Source: Haliclona indistincta (lineage: Eukaryota > Porifera > Demospongiae > Haplosclerida > Chalinidae). From it: a DNA stretch of 64,000 bases. The stretch lies in assembly GCA_964017065.1 (NCBI GenBank), contig OZ024784.1, forward strand, positions 17,031,152 through 17,095,151. The letters are read 5' to 3'. The translations under genes were made by a program, and so were the position numbers. Positions 1 through 12,300 of the stretch are shown here, one piece after another; the stretch's first letter is position 1, and the number at the start of each line of letters is the position of its first letter. A model generated the notes under the pieces. The model was not told the DNA's origin and ran no database searches. It saw nothing but the letters and a program-made list of their open reading frames with translations.

Positions 1-1034
1 TGCTTAACCTTCCTCCTTTCTTTTATCATTACCCAGCCTACGTGCAGTGTGTCTCCTATTATGGTGAACGTGTTCTGAATACGATTTATCAACAGGGAGA
101 CAAACGCCAGTCCCACCCAAATCCATATAGCTGTGCAGAAACGATAGAAGCCATGCAGAGGATCAGCACCATCCACAGTGCCTGTAGTCTGAGAGGGAAC
201 ATAGTCTCCGAAGCCAATGGTGGTCAACGTAACAAAGGAGAAGTAGACACTCTCAAAGTAGTCCCACGGTTCAAGAGAATTAAATGCTATGCAAGGGAGA
301 AAAATAAACAAACATATTCCCAGCAAAGAGGACAGTATTAATGCAACTATTTTCACAACACGCCGTTTCGACATATTCTTTCCAAGCAGTTGAATGGACA
401 AGTCAAGTAGTTTGTCGAACATCTTTCCCAAAGAGGCTAGAAAAACCAGTGCTATGGGAATGCCGCCCATTGCATAGAATATTAAGAAGATTCTTCCCTC
501 GTGTGTTTTTGGAGCAATACTACCATACCCTGTGGCAAGCATGACAACAGTAAAATAATAAAATAATACTGTTTTGAAAACTTTATGGTGGGGCTTACCA
601 ACAGTGGTGATCAATGTAGTAACAAAGAAAATAGCAGGACCAAATTCCCAGTTACGAGACAGATCCAGGCTCGCCTCTGCAACTGTTATATTTCGGATCG
701 TGTAGAAGAGTGATAGTGCTTCTTCTCTGCTCAGCGTTCCCGAGGCAGTCAAATTTCCGATGAGGTGCTCTCGAATGCTTGCAAGCTCGGACCGATTTTC
801 GACCGCTTCTCGGATGCGTTGATGTTCGTACGGGCCCTCGATCCTCACAAAAACTGCGGCTCCAGCGAAAACGTAGATCGAGAGTACAGCGATCAGAACC
901 ACCATCTGCCATGGACTATTCCACGTGAAGAAATAGGCGAGCACACGACGACTACAGAATTTGCACCTCTTCTTTTTGCTGCTGTCATCGGGATTATTTT
1001 CAGGAAAAACCTTATTCAACTTGTCTTTCCCCAT
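1..1034 (-). CDS. two-pore domain (K2P) potassium channel A, C-terminus cut by window edge
   Basis: This is a plasma-membrane K+ leak channel. Two exons are visible: 599-1034 (start codon at 1034) and 1-529, joined in phase across a 69-bp GT-AG intron. The protein has a short basic N-terminus, a first membrane segment (MVVLIAVLSIYVFAGAAVF), an extracellular cap helix region with NxS/T sites, a first pore loop ending TTVGYG split by the intron, membrane segments 2 and 3, a second pore loop TTIGFGD, and a fourth segment. The frame is still open at base 1, so the C-terminal tail lies outside the window. It is a paralogue of the channel at 2907-4183, with the same intron position inside the GYG codon run. 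The start is 233 bp from the divergent SH2 gene, so the two may share a promoter region. I cannot assign a K2P subfamily. Confidence 0.9.
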   Translation of the reverse strand, partial: MGKDKLNKVFPENNPDDSSKKKRCKFCSRRVLAYFFTWNSPWQMVVLIAVLSIYVFAGAAVFVRIEGPYEHQRIREAVENRSELASIREHLIGNLTASGTLSREEALSLFYTIRNITVAEASLDLSRNWEFGPAIFFVTTLITTVGKPHHKVFKTVLFYYFTVVMLATGYGSIAPKTHEGRIFLIFYAMGGIPIALVFLASLGKMFDKLLDLSIQLLGKNMSKRRVVKIVALILSSLLGICLFIFLPCIAFNSLEPWDYFESVYFSFVTLTTIGFGDYVPSQTTGTVDGADPLHGFYRFCTAIWIWVGLAFVSLLINRIQNTFTIIGDTLHVGWVMIKERRKVK

Positions 1035-1267
1035 AGCGAGGACGGATTTAGTGAGAAATGGGGCTCGTTCCTTTTTGCACGACTTGCCGATTGGTGCAAA
1101 TTCACACGATCTGAGTCTGAGCGAGTCGAAATTAAATCCTGTTTACAACTTCACAACCCATTGTTCTATTAACACTTTCTTTCCTCTCGCAGCCCTGAAA
1201 CTCAGTATATTCGCATGCACAAGATTCAGTCGTAGTATTCTTGCTTTCAGAAGATAGAGAGAGGAGT

Positions 1268-2802
1268 ATGTTGCCACAGGGAATAGCAAGAGTTGTTCTT
1301 CATACTGTGAAAGACCAGTGGTGAGCGAAGCACTTGTATGCCTTCTAAGTTCTAAATAATTTTCAGCTGGTATGCTGGACCCATTAGTGAGAAGAAAGCT
1401 GAAGAGGTATTGGATACACACAAAGACACTCCTGGAGCATTTCTACTGCGAGACAGCCTATTACCAGATGCAGACTTCTTCCTCTCATTACTGTAAGTAT
1501 TGCTACTCTCCACATATTCTATCTGATCTCTCACTACACAGAGACCATAATAATGATATTTATCACTACCCTCTACATATTGGAATCGATCATAGCTGTT
1601 CTCTAAATGGTTATACATTTGATGACCTAGCAACATGTGTTAACTTCTACACAGAAAACAGAATATCAGGAGTATTTCTACAACTGCCAGTGAGTGTAAA
1701 CTTACGAAAATAACCCCACAATACTTCCTCTCATTAATAGTCATTTCCGTTGCTCAACCATTCTGAAATCCCAACGGTTCGTAAACAGCCTGTTATCCGA
1801 TTTGCCGCTCCCGATCAACATTCCTATAAACCAGCCGGCAGCAGCAGGTCTGCGCTGGTACCTGTTGCTAAGGAGACTAGTGAAAATGGAGCAGTTGTTA
1901 CAACCACGAAAGACCCTACATATGCGTCAATGGAAGAAGGTGATATAGAGTCTTTTTATGAGTCACAGCTCAATAAAACAAGTGATCACATTTACGACTC
2001 GCTGATAAGTTACAAAGATGAAGTTAAACCAGTAGTTGTTGAAAAAGATTGCAAGAAGGCAGTTGTACCTAAAGAAGAGAACTGTTCTTTTACCAGCGAG
2101 GATGGTGACCGGCAACAGCCACCTCTAAGTCATGTTGTTGAGAATGATGTCGTGTACACATTACCAAACAAGAGAGTGAAGAAAATGGCTGATAGTCTCA
2201 CAGCTACTCCAGAGAATTGCTTTGTGCCAAGATTCTGCTCCACTTTGAAATCAAAGGAAGAGGCAGAACAAGGAGAAGGAGTGGTGCGTCAGTTAACCAA
2301 AAAACTAGAGTCTCTCTCTGTCCATTATATGGTACCCCCGCCTGCACCACCATTACCATCTTGTACTGGTCAAAAAGAAGATACCACACACTCAGCTGCT
2401 GGTGAGAAACGTAGACGACCTCCTCCTCCTCCTCCTCGCAGACATTTCACTTTACCTTCTGATAATCTAAAGAGCAATATTGAGCAACGACCCTTTCGAA
2501 GAGGAGGATCAGTATGTGATCTAGTGCCCTCTTACCTAGCAACCAAGGCAGTACCTACAGCTATTGTGGCCACTTTGCCACGGAGGCCATCATCATGGAT
2601 CGCTGGCGATAGTAGCATGATGACTCAGTACAGAACTAAGCAGTATTGCAACTACCCTCCTTCAATACCCGACACAGTGGAGGAAGTGGGCAGTTCACTT
2701 CCAACATCAAGTACTGCCTCAAGTTCCCCCTCCTCCTCTTCAAGCTCACTAAGGAAGAAACGCAAGAAGAGCATGCTGAAACGTTTATTGCGACTGAAAT
2801 GA
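1268..2802 (+). CDS. SH2-domain adaptor protein with proline-rich, tyrosine-containing tail
   Basis: This is probably a cytoplasmic phosphotyrosine-signalling adaptor. Four exons (1268-1320, 1367-1492, 1542-1689, 1741-2802) join in phase to 462 aa. The SH2 domain fills roughly residues 18-115: it opens WYAGPIS, has the FLLRDS strand with the phosphotyrosine-binding Arg, then HYPLHIG and a YTFDDLATCVNFYTEN helix. The tail carries possible tyrosine docking sites (DPTYASM, HIYDSL, VVYTLP), a PPPAPPLP stretch, an RRRPPPPPPRR stretch that could bind SH3 domains, and a Ser-rich then Lys/Arg-rich C-terminus (KKRKKSMLKRLLRLK). No kinase or other enzyme domain is visible. The start is the first ATG in frame before the SH2 exon; a further 5' exon is possible. 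It converges on the K2P gene at 2907 with a 104-bp gap. Confidence 0.8.
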
Positions 2803-2906
2803 CTGTTCTATGCTCAAACTCAAATATTATTGCTCACAACAACAGTCTAATACAAAACAACACTGATTCTAGTCATACACAGCACACTTGAAGTTATGTT
2901 CAATTT

Positions 2907-4183
2907 CTATGTCAGATCCTCAATTACAAAATCATCATATAAGTTATCACGTTTATCAACTCTAGGTTCATTCTTGACTTTTCTCTTTTCACGAAACTGA
3001 GACCAACACATCTGCAGACCACTACCCAAGCCAGCAAAAGTGTTCTGAATGCGAGTGATCAGTAGAGAGATGAAAGCCAGTCCAAACCATATCCAAACAG
3101 CAGTGCAGATGCGATAAAACCCATGAAGATGATCCGTATCAATTTCATGATCTAAGACATGTTGGGCTGCATCATCTAAAGTGCTTCCAGATTTAGAAGG
3201 AACAAAATCTCCGAAGCCGATGGTGGTTAGAGTTACAAAAGAAAAATATACACTTTCAAAATAGTTCCACTGTTCAAGCAAATCAAAAGCCATAGAAGGT
3301 AGAAAAACAAAAAAGCATAACCCTAGCAAAATGAAAAGTATCAGTGCGATTATTTTTACAATTCGACGCTTTGCCAGATTTCTACCAAGCAGTTTGATTC
3401 CAAATTCCACCCACTTATCAAACACTTTGCCCATGGTTGCTAGAAACACCAGTGCAATGGGAATACCGCCCAATGCATAAAATATCAAGAAAATTCTTCC
3501 TTCTTGAGTCTCCGGAGCAATACTACCATATCCTGCATAAAGAGATACACGGCATACAGTGAAAAGTTGTTAGTCAAAATTGTCTTACCAATCGTTGTGA
3601 TTACTGTAGTAACGAAGAATACAGACGGCCCAAAATCCCAGTTATGTGTCAAACTGAGTTTTGCCTCAGAACCAGATATATTGCCGAACACGTAGATGAG
3701 CTCCAGCGCCTCTGCTTGGCTAATACTTCCTTTGTTAGTGAGATTACCGATGATAAACGCCTTAGTCCTCTCGAGTAGTGAATGGTTTTGCACCGCATGC
3801 TCGATTCGCTCGTGTTCGTTTGGGCTTTCGAGTCGCTGAAATACTGATGCTCCGACGAGTAGGTAGACTGTCAGAATCGCTATCAACAGTATCATCTGCA
3901 AATGGCTGGTCCACGCGGACAAATAGTCCAAGACGCAACCACGGCTACACTTGCACCTAGTGCGGGCTCTCCTGTCGCCATGATTTGCAGACGGTACTGA
4001 CGAAATAGTGCCTCTGTAAATTGCAGCACTAGAACGAGCGCTGCTGTTGAGTTCCGTTGAGCTGGAATACAAACTGTTGTCCGGCACAGAGATCGACTGA
4101 GGACTGCTGCTCTGCATCTTGCAGGATTGTCTCGAGTGAAACAGGCAACAGCTGAAGATATTAGTAGCATTGCTACTTAACAC
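2907..4183 (-). CDS. two-pore domain (K2P) potassium channel B, complete
   Basis: Two exons (3589-4183 and 2907-3532) join in phase to 406 aa. The protein has a long Ser/Thr-rich N-terminus, a Cys-rich patch (RCKCSRGC) before membrane segment 1, a cap region with several NxS/T glycosylation sites, first pore loop TTIGYG, segments 2 and 3, second pore loop TTIGFGD, segment 4, and a basic C-tail. The intron interrupts the first selectivity-filter codons exactly as in the paralogue at 1-1034, which supports an origin by tandem duplication. An internal Met 22 residues downstream is an alternative start. Both pore loops look able to form a K+ filter. Confidence 0.92.
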
Positions 4184-4371
4184 TCTCCTTCAATAGCTCA
4201 GTTGGTCAAGCAGAGGAAAACATCATGTGATTCTGAGAAGAAGTGATAACTGAAAAATCTACCACAATGCAGCCCCGAAAGTCCGCACGCTAGTTGTAAA
4301 ATGTACAATTTCCGTACTAGACACAGAATAAACACATTGAATGCCTATTTATGACAGTCTATTCACATCTG

Positions 4372-5310
4372 CTATACTCTTGGGGCTACAGCAGAGAAAA
4401 TCACATACAAAAATGTGTCAAGATTGCCTCTCTCACCTCCAAATGCATCGGGCATTCTCTCAATACTGTATCTGTGTTGAGATATGTACATTATGGGCAC
4501 TCCGGGAATTTTCCGAATTCTTCTTTTCAGGTCTCTGTCGCAAGTAGCAACAATGTAACACTTGTGCTAAAAAGACAGAATAATAATAGTATGAATGCTA
4601 GATTTATAATTACCTGCATTACTCTGTTAACTAGACAATCGTCTGCATAAGTGCCTTTGTGCATACAAGGTAGTCTCTCAAATCGTTCATCCTTTGCTAA
4701 TCTACAGAACGACCAAGAGTTGAATTACAGCAGTCTGGTTATACCTGCCTTTGAGCTACTCTAAATCTTGATCCCAACTTTTCAAGCTCAGCAACCACAC
4801 AGTCTGTGATGCACGGAACGCCTAAAGAGAAGAGATTTTACAACTAAGAGGTGGTGATATTTAAACCCACATTTAGCGTACAGACAGTCCATCATTGATT
4901 GCACAATGTCTAGTTTATTCTGAATAGAGAAATTTACAAAGTTTGTATCCACCAGTATATGGTACGGTGGTCCGAGCTGGTTATTGTAGCTGAAGAACAG
5001 AGCTGACGACACCCTGGGACTGATGACCATGTGATAATGTGCACAGTCTCAAAACCAACCATGTACTTACACGTGTCTGACTTTTTCTTCTTCCTCCTTT
5101 CTTTGTTTCTCCTCGAGTTTTTTCTGATTCGATTTTCTGAAGACAAGCACACTTAAAGAAAACATGGCGACGAACTAGCTTACATTCTAGCGTCTTTTAG
5201 CGAAATCAGTCGCTTCACAGCTGCAAACTTCCGTGTTTTCTTAGCTTTGCCCTGTGCCAGAAGAAACAGTCACGGCTATAAGATTAGGCAGATGACAGAA
5301 CGCCTACCAT
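4372..5310 (-). CDS. FCF1: FCF1/UTP24 PIN-domain endonuclease of pre-rRNA processing
   Basis: This is the nucleolar small-subunit processome nuclease that cuts pre-rRNA. I assembled eight exons: 5308-5310, 5184-5251, 5071-5136, 4871-5019, 4749-4821, 4614-4701, 4437-4566 and 4372-4385. They give 196 aa, close to the family's usual 198. The basic start [14 protein letters not shown] is followed by the PIN core [32 protein letters not shown], the GTYADDCLV acidic site, and [19 protein letters not shown]; the end reads MPDAFGAPRV. Exon 1 holds only the ATG, and the last exon only 14 coding bases. One intron (4748-4702) must use a GC donor to keep both frame and conservation. The identity is very secure; the exact edges of the small exons are inferred. 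Confidence 0.93.
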
Positions 5311-5613
5311 TGTACAGAACACGTGTAAATTTTAACCACGCCTATTAGAGCCACACCTTTTAATTGTATTATGAGGCCCCATTAGCATTGAGAAATTAAA
5401 CGAGATCATAAAAATTGTGATGGTGATCAATCCTATCATGCCCATTAACACATCTTTACAGACAAAACAAATAATAATTTTATTATTATTATATTATAAT
5501 GGCAATGGGTCAGAAACAACAACAACAACAACAGGTATCATAAGTATAGAGGTTTAGTACAGTCAAATAGATCCCAGAAGTCTCCTTTCTGTTTTGTGCA
5601 ACAAAACCAAGCC

Positions 5614-7762
5614 CTATAGTAAGCAAGATACAATCGTTGAAATAATTGCGTATAATAATGTGTCTGCATTGTTGACCTTCTTCAATGCTTTGAGCCAGTC
5701 AATGCTTTGTTTGTGAGAGTGTTTCGGACTGGGAGAGAAGATCATACGGCTATCAGTGCCGTCAGACTGGTATATAATCTCTAGGCTAGACAGTCGTGAA
5801 GAGCCTGCAGAAGAGAGGAAACAAACTGAATGGCACTTGCATTAAACTACAACAACTGAAAATACCTCTATGCTGTGATTTGGCGCGTTAATAGCGCATA
5901 TAGGCACATATTGCTTGTTATAGGCACATATCGCTTGCTTGTTATAAGCACATATCGCTTGCTTGTTAAGCGCATGCTTTGCTGCAGCGCTCAATATACT
6001 TGCGTTGGAAAAGTGTTCTTTATTAGGGACATCAAGTGCAGTTGCTGTAAAAGTAAAAGCGCATGCACCTGATAATGCGCCAATAATGGTAATTCAATAC
6101 AATACTAACAACAATGGCATTTATGGTGCATCGGTTCATCATCATCTTGTATGACTGCAGGACTGTTTTTAAGAGAGTGCCTACTCCCTTGAAAGTATCT
6201 AGAAGCTTCTTAATGGCTCCCATATCTGCTTGCACAACAGTAACTCTTATGCTGTATGGTTTAGCGGCCGTTTAGTCAGTTGGAGACGATCAATCTCACT
6301 GGTAGCATACTGGAGGCAAGACCATGCAATCATAGCTAATGCAGCATCTTCAAGCACAATACTATAAACGTAGAATAATTTTTATGTAAAATTTCGTATT
6401 TTTGTCAAGATGTTCAAAATTTTGAACTTTTTGTGGGAAAACTTTTGCTGCTCCAATGTATGGAGATTATGCGAAAATTTTCTATGTTTACAGCAGGTTT
6501 ACGGTAACCAATGCTCCAAATCAATGATAAACATCTCATTAATTTGTCTACTGGTCTCACTCGGTCTTACATGATTCGAGCTGTGAAATCTTTCCATCCA
6601 CCTTGTAAGTTGCCAATGTGATGTACAGTCGATAGAGGTATACTTAAATGCTTATTTTCTCTAAATTCTTTTGTAGATTATCATTTCGACACTGTAGCTA
6701 CCTCCAGGACGTTCAGAACACGTCAATTGCCTTAGCGATTGTCTAATGATCATTTTGTGCACATTTGTGATGGCGTGTCAGACAAGTACAAACGCAGGAG
6801 CTGAGGATTTTTAGTGAACACTTTACAAGAGTTCAAGAGGAGGCAAAGAACTGTATTCCTCTTTCTCTCATGCTCTAACTCAATAGCATAATGTCTTCAA
6901 CATAAGGTGTACATTTATGATTGTGTAAGCTGTGCCAACCACTGACAACACTCTGTTTGGTCTCATTTTATTATGGGCATAATAACAGACAGACCAAACA
7001 AGATGATATATCATGACAATGAAGTTGAGAGTAAGAGGGAAATGTTGAGACACAAACTCACTTTCAGGAGAAGATGAGGTGTTTGATTTGACCTCCATTA
7101 TGCTTGTCATAGAGATGTGAGTGTGGTCACTGATAACTATTTCCCCGTGGTCTGAACTTAGTTTACAGTTGTGCACTTGGGAAGTGTCTGACAGTGTGAA
7201 ATATGCTCCTGGGAATGGATGAGAAACAGTCTTAGTCTTACCCATGGTGTACACTCTGGTGTTTACATACATGTTGAAACACAAACATCAATTGTCCCAT
7301 ACCATTCATTAGTAGTTTGAGGTGGTGTCTGTAGAATTCCTCCTCTGCTTTGCAAGTTGAAACACAGTTGGTGCAGACTAGCACCGGGTCAATGAAGCCC
7401 ATACGCACAAGAGGCTGCTTGTCACTGCACTTTCCACAGATTACCTCCCCACACCTCCGGCAATGATGCTGTATACAACAGATTGATAAAGTCACTTGCT
7501 AGTATGCATATCTCTTCCTGAAGCTTACTCTTCTGTTCAGCAGTGAGAAGGATGTTCTGCAGATGTCACATTTAGGACTCTGTGTAGCATGGTGGTGGCG
7601 CTTATTGCTGAATATAAATCATGGAGCCTGCCTCACCTTCTCGTCTGCGTGCCATACTGGTTCGTTGAGATCAAACAGTGATGTTCGCTCGCCCACCATT
7701 CGCAGCCCACGGCGAGTGTACTGGAGCGTCTTTGCTGCTTGTGAAGAGTTGCCAGAAGCCAT
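5614..7762 (-). CDS. ZFYVE21: ZFYVE21-like FYVE zinc-finger protein
   Basis: Members bind phosphatidylinositol 3-phosphate membranes and, in vertebrates, affect focal adhesions and endosomal signalling. Five exons (7637-7762, 7529-7579, 7303-7468, 7062-7208, 5614-5804) join in phase to 226 aa, near the usual 234. The N-terminus GLRMVGERTSLFDLNEPVW matches the family, followed by the FYVE finger with paired Cys (KCDIC), the basic ligand loop RRHHCRRCGEVICGKC, and VCTNC. A C-terminal PH-like part ends in a helix (SIDWLKALKKVNNADTLL). The last intron (5805-7061) is 1.26 kb, far longer than the others here, and holds a short tandem repeat near 5900-5970. The start codon is 274 bp from the divergent receptor gene at 8036. 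Confidence 0.88.
5895..5972. repeat. short tandem repeat in ZFYVE21 intron
   Basis: Three imperfect copies of about 25 bp built on cacatatcgcttgcttgtta lie in the long last intron of the ZFYVE21-like gene. No coding signal is seen here, nor in the rest of the intron (5805-7061). Confidence 0.7.
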
Positions 7763-8035
7763 TGGCAGGGCCTACTATTATGATGATCGAACCGTTGTTC
7801 TATTCCCGAACGGTAGTACACGAACGTGGACAATCAACTTTGATATTACTTGGGCCTACTCGATAATAAAAACATTCTGGTTGTTTTTACAGGAACTGAC
7901 ACGTGTTACAGTACTCGACAGTGCTGCAGCGAAAACCTGTTACCGTGTCCAGATAGCAAACGTCGGCAAACGCAGCGTCTTATGTCTTCACGCAAGCTTA
8001 GTTTTTGCAATCCTACCCAAAATTAAATCTGCAAC

Positions 8036-9091
8036 ATGGACGCTAGAAAAAATAGCTGCGAAATGTTCTCTGAAGATTTCAAGCGGTATCTTCCAATTGG
8101 TATCAGCAGCACTGCTCTGCTCTCTCTCGCTGCCTGTTCTATAGCCGTGATTCTGTTGCTATGTCAAAAGATGTATTGTGCATTCCACAACAGAATAATC
8201 CTTTATCTCTTGCTCTACACCATTCTTGCTGATGCAGCTTACGTGTCAAGAATAGCTGGAACTTTCAGTTTAGCTAAAAGCGGAGCTTTCAACCCTACTT
8301 TCTGTTCTATTGCTGGATTTCTTAATGAATACACTGATTTGGCTCAACTTATCATACAGACATTAGTAGCTATTCATGTTGGTTGCATGGTACTGTTGGT
8401 TGAAGTCCGCTGTACACGCCCTCTTGGTCACCATTATCTTGGTATCACGACTGCTTATGAAACAGAGTCCTGTTCTTGTAAAGGCAAGCGTTACATGCGA
8501 CGTTTAGAGCTTGTCTATGCCTTGTCACCTGCAGTTCTTCCACTCATGCTTGCATGGATACCTTTCGTCACCGGTGACTATGGAAAAGCAGGACTCTGGT
8601 GCTGGATAAGGAGTACTAAAGGAAATTGCAGTGATCTGGTGATATCAGGGGTCACAGAGCAGTACTTGCTGTGGTACATTCCAGAGTCCATCCTAACGAT
8701 AGTGAACACTACCATCATCATTATAACCATCACCGTTATCATTTGGAAATTCAAACAGACCTTGTCAATGGGCTACAGAGAAATATTGAAAAAAGTGCTA
8801 CCCATTTTAGCATATCCTATAATCTTCCAGATATTGCATTGGTTTGCTCTGATTAATCGGACTGTTAGCAAGATTATATATCCAGTAAAGATCCCGGTTT
8901 TGATGGTAATGCACTCTATTGGTACTGCAAGTAGCGGATTGTTTGCAGCAGCAGCATTCGCTGTGTATTTTACTGTTTGGAAGAATCAGTTACGAAAGAG
9001 AGGAAGATCGGAGTCTGATTTACCGCCACTGTTATACAGAGAAGAGCTAAAATTGTCAAATGAGAATTCGCTACTGATTAATAGTAAATAG
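8036..9091 (+). CDS. 7TM G-protein-coupled receptor, cAMP-receptor/secretin-like type
   Basis: This is a single-exon frame of 351 aa with seven hydrophobic segments, predicted to be a plasma-membrane receptor. Segment 1 is near residues 22-44 and the last near 300-325; the third is followed by basic and Cys-rich loops (ETESCSCKGKRYMRR). The extracellular loop between segments 4 and 5 carries GLWCWIRS followed by NCSD, a pattern I associate with cAMP-receptor-like and related family-B-like receptors. A Lys-rich third cytoplasmic loop and a Ser-rich tail follow. It is clearly related to the receptor at 36717-37808 (same WCWI and LPxLAYPIIF blocks). The ligand is unknown. The stop is 215 bp from the convergent kinesin gene. 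Confidence 0.85.
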   Translation: MDARKNSCEMFSEDFKRYLPIGISSTALLSLAACSIAVILLLCQKMYCAFHNRIILYLLLYTILADAAYVSRIAGTFSLAKSGAFNPTFCSIAGFLNEYTDLAQLIIQTLVAIHVGCMVLLVEVRCTRPLGHHYLGITTAYETESCSCKGKRYMRRLELVYALSPAVLPLMLAWIPFVTGDYGKAGLWCWIRSTKGNCSDLVISGVTEQYLLWYIPESILTIVNTTIIIITITVIIWKFKQTLSMGYREILKKVLPILAYPIIFQILHWFALINRTVSKIIYPVKIPVLMVMHSIGTASSGLFAAAAFAVYFTVWKNQLRKRGRSESDLPPLLYREELKLSNENSLLINSK

Positions 9092-9306
9092 TGCAATCGC
9101 TGTTACCAAGCATGCTCATCGGACAAGAGACATGCTAGTACATTCAACATCATTGTGTATATACAGTGTACTTATTGTGAATACATGTTTTTCAAGATTG
9201 GGTGCAAACATTAACAAACAAACAGGCAATGGGGTTCCGTGACAACCACAGTAATATAATCAGAAATGCTACATGTAGTATGATATTTGTACATGAGACC
9301 ATTTTG

Positions 9307-12300
9307 CTATGTGTATGATCTGTCCGCTTCTAAGTGACCACGTTTAAAGAATCTATGTGACATCTCAAGTCTCTCTCTTGTGATCGGCTCTTCGCTATTA
9401 GAAAAAGGGCTGCCAGGAACACAGGCAAGAATAACCACTAACGATTGAAGGTATCTCTGCAAAAAAAAGTAATCGAATTCCATTAATTTGATTGTTTTAC
9501 CTCAAGTGCTACTCTTCTCTGAGCAACAAACTCCTCGTTTCTGAATCCTACCCACTTCGATGGAGGAACATTTAGCTGCGATAACTGAGGGTATCTAGCA
9601 ACCATTTCACTATGATAGTCTCTGAACTCTTGGTATTTCCTACACACTTTCCATTTCTCACTGCCGGTATTTATCTGCAAAAACACACCATTATTATCTG
9701 ATGACTAGCTAGTTGTTACTGCAGTGCACATACATGTATTTCATACACATGATAAGAGCTGATTATTCCATATCCTCGCAGGAAAGAGGCGGGAATGGTT
9801 AATTTTAAAGACGACGAGGAAGCGTTTCCAACACTCTGTGAGCGAGGTCGATTCTTGGGACTATGGCTAAGATCCTCCTCCTCCTCATCAAATGCATAGC
9901 TCCGTCGTCTTCGCTGCTATAAATAGAAAAATAGCACAAAAATCACCCTATCGGTTTAGCACACGTGACATACTCCTTGCAGTCTGTACTCCAAGGCAAT
10001 CAAATCCCTCCTCATTTTCGTATTCTCTCTGAGCACACAATATCAACTGATATAGCACTATAATGGGGTTCACTCACTCTTCAGCATCATTAAGTTTCTT
10101 CCTAAGCACCACCTTCTCTCTACGTGAGACTAATCTTCGTCTGTCGTACCGAGCATTATCTTGGTACTGTATAATATAAAATTAGATTATCATCAACTAA
10201 AATTTTGTGCCCATGCTGGTCAATTTGTAATGGTACATGTACACATATATTTTGTTTAACTCACTCTACTCAGAGTCCTAGATCTCAATTCACCAGGATA
10301 CTCCATCGAAGTACCACTAAAACACAAGTGAATTCATGAACTATCACACACATTACTCTTACAGATTAGGTCTTTCCACTAAAAGGTATTCTTCACTTTT
10401 TGCTGGTTTCATGCCTGGTTGATCATCAGCATACATCATTCCTTCCTTGTCAGTTAAGGACACACAATACTGCTTAAAAGGAGCGTCCACTTGCTGTTGA
10501 TTAGAATATGGTGAGAGTTTAGCGCAGTCCACCCAGTCAGTGGGAGGAGGGCTGCGCTGAGAAGAATCTGAATCCTCCTGTCCCATTACTTCACGAGTGG
10601 ACAGGGAAGCTACGCTCTGCTTTGATGGTGTAGGAGAAGGAGGAGGTGGTCTAAGGGTAGATCTTTCCTCTTCATTACTTTGAGGAGTAGATGTGACAAT
10701 TTTCGGTCTCTTTACCTCCCCGGAAGCACTGAAGGAGAGCAGCCTAATAGAGGCTGTCAACTGCTGTTCTTGTAACTGTTCGAGTTGCTCTTGCAGAGCC
10801 GCCTTTCCGGCCTCCTCCTTCTTGAGCTGCTCTAGTACAGACTGGATTCTCTCTTCATAGTCCTTCACCAGTTCCGACTGCTGCTGCTGAAGGGTGTCTC
10901 TGTAGTGGAGCAAAAGACGATGAGTATAGATGCTCTGCAAATTTGCTTTAGTGCACACAAATGCACAATTTTTAACAGTACAAACACTATCTTGCAGTAT
11001 ATTTCTTTCACACCTTTCTTGTTCAAGTTGGTTTAGTTTTTCATGCTGCTGGAAGTTAGAACCTGCTAGGAGAGGGCTGTAGAAGGTAAAACAGTGAACA
11101 GTAAACAGCGAACAGAGTGTTTGCCGACCTCCAGTTGCCGATAGGATCATTCAATGAATCATCGGACATGCCTGACTTATCGGCACTTTGCTGCTGAGTT
11201 GAACAGAACAAGAATAATTTTGTGACAAGTATGGACAGTATACCATTGAGGTCTCTTTCAGCTTCTGAGCTTCTTGTGGGTGGTTGAATCGGAGGTAAGT
11301 TCTGCTACCCAGCTGTAGAGTATCACCTGGAGAAGATAAAAGACAGAGATTAGATAGATATAGATAGATAACGGGTTGTGTGTAAAGAGGGTACGCACCA
11401 TGCGATAGTTTGGTTGGTAAGTTAAGTTGAACAGATATTCTATTCACATGACATGATCCATTCAGAAAGTTAAGAGAGGTGGAGTCCTCAGTTAGTTCAA
11501 TCTCACAGTGTAGTGGTTCTATATCATTAGCTTTGAGACCTGCACAAACACAACCATATCAGTTACAACAGCATTGATAATAGCACACTATGTACAATGT
11601 GCTTCACCCAACCATATCAGTTATAACAGCATTGATAACAGCACACGATGTACAATGTGCTTCACCCAACCATACTTGCACGTCGTATGACTTACTAATA
11701 TCAGTGATCGGATGAGTCCCTTCACTACCGATAGTGGTTGTTCCATTCTGAGAACATAAAAGCATAATTGTCATGAGTATAGCAGATGATGGTCATACCT
11801 TGAGGTAGTACAAGACCACGCCAGCTCCGAACACCTCCTCGTCCAGTCCCAGCAGGTGAGGACGCTCCGATGCTACTGTCATCTTGACTCCTTCACTATG
11901 CAGGGCTAGTTCTCTCTCCTGACTCAAGCACACTCAGTGATTGATGACTGGCTGCTGTATTACCAACTCACCTCGATGATCTTATGAATGTTGTCCCAGT
12001 TTTCAGCCCAATTTTTAGTCAGTGCAGCAATCTGAGGGAAGGTAAAGTCACTACACATGTGAGTGCAAGATGTTTTACTCTTTTTTCTTTGTTTTGCAGA
12101 TCAACAGCAAGTCTTAAAGTGCTCTCGGGAGGGACCACATTCTAAGATTTTAAAAATAATTGTAGCATAGCTCTTCGTGCTGTACTAACTATGTCTCCGT
12201 TAGAAATTATCTCTTTCAATCTTCTAATCTCATCCCTCAGCTCTCGAATCAGCATAACATTATTATCCTGAGAGAAAAACGGATAAAACAGCAAGAAACC

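Noticed and set aside
765..1172. Plus-strand open frame of 135 aa
   Set aside because: It is the antisense shadow of the first exon of K2P channel A.
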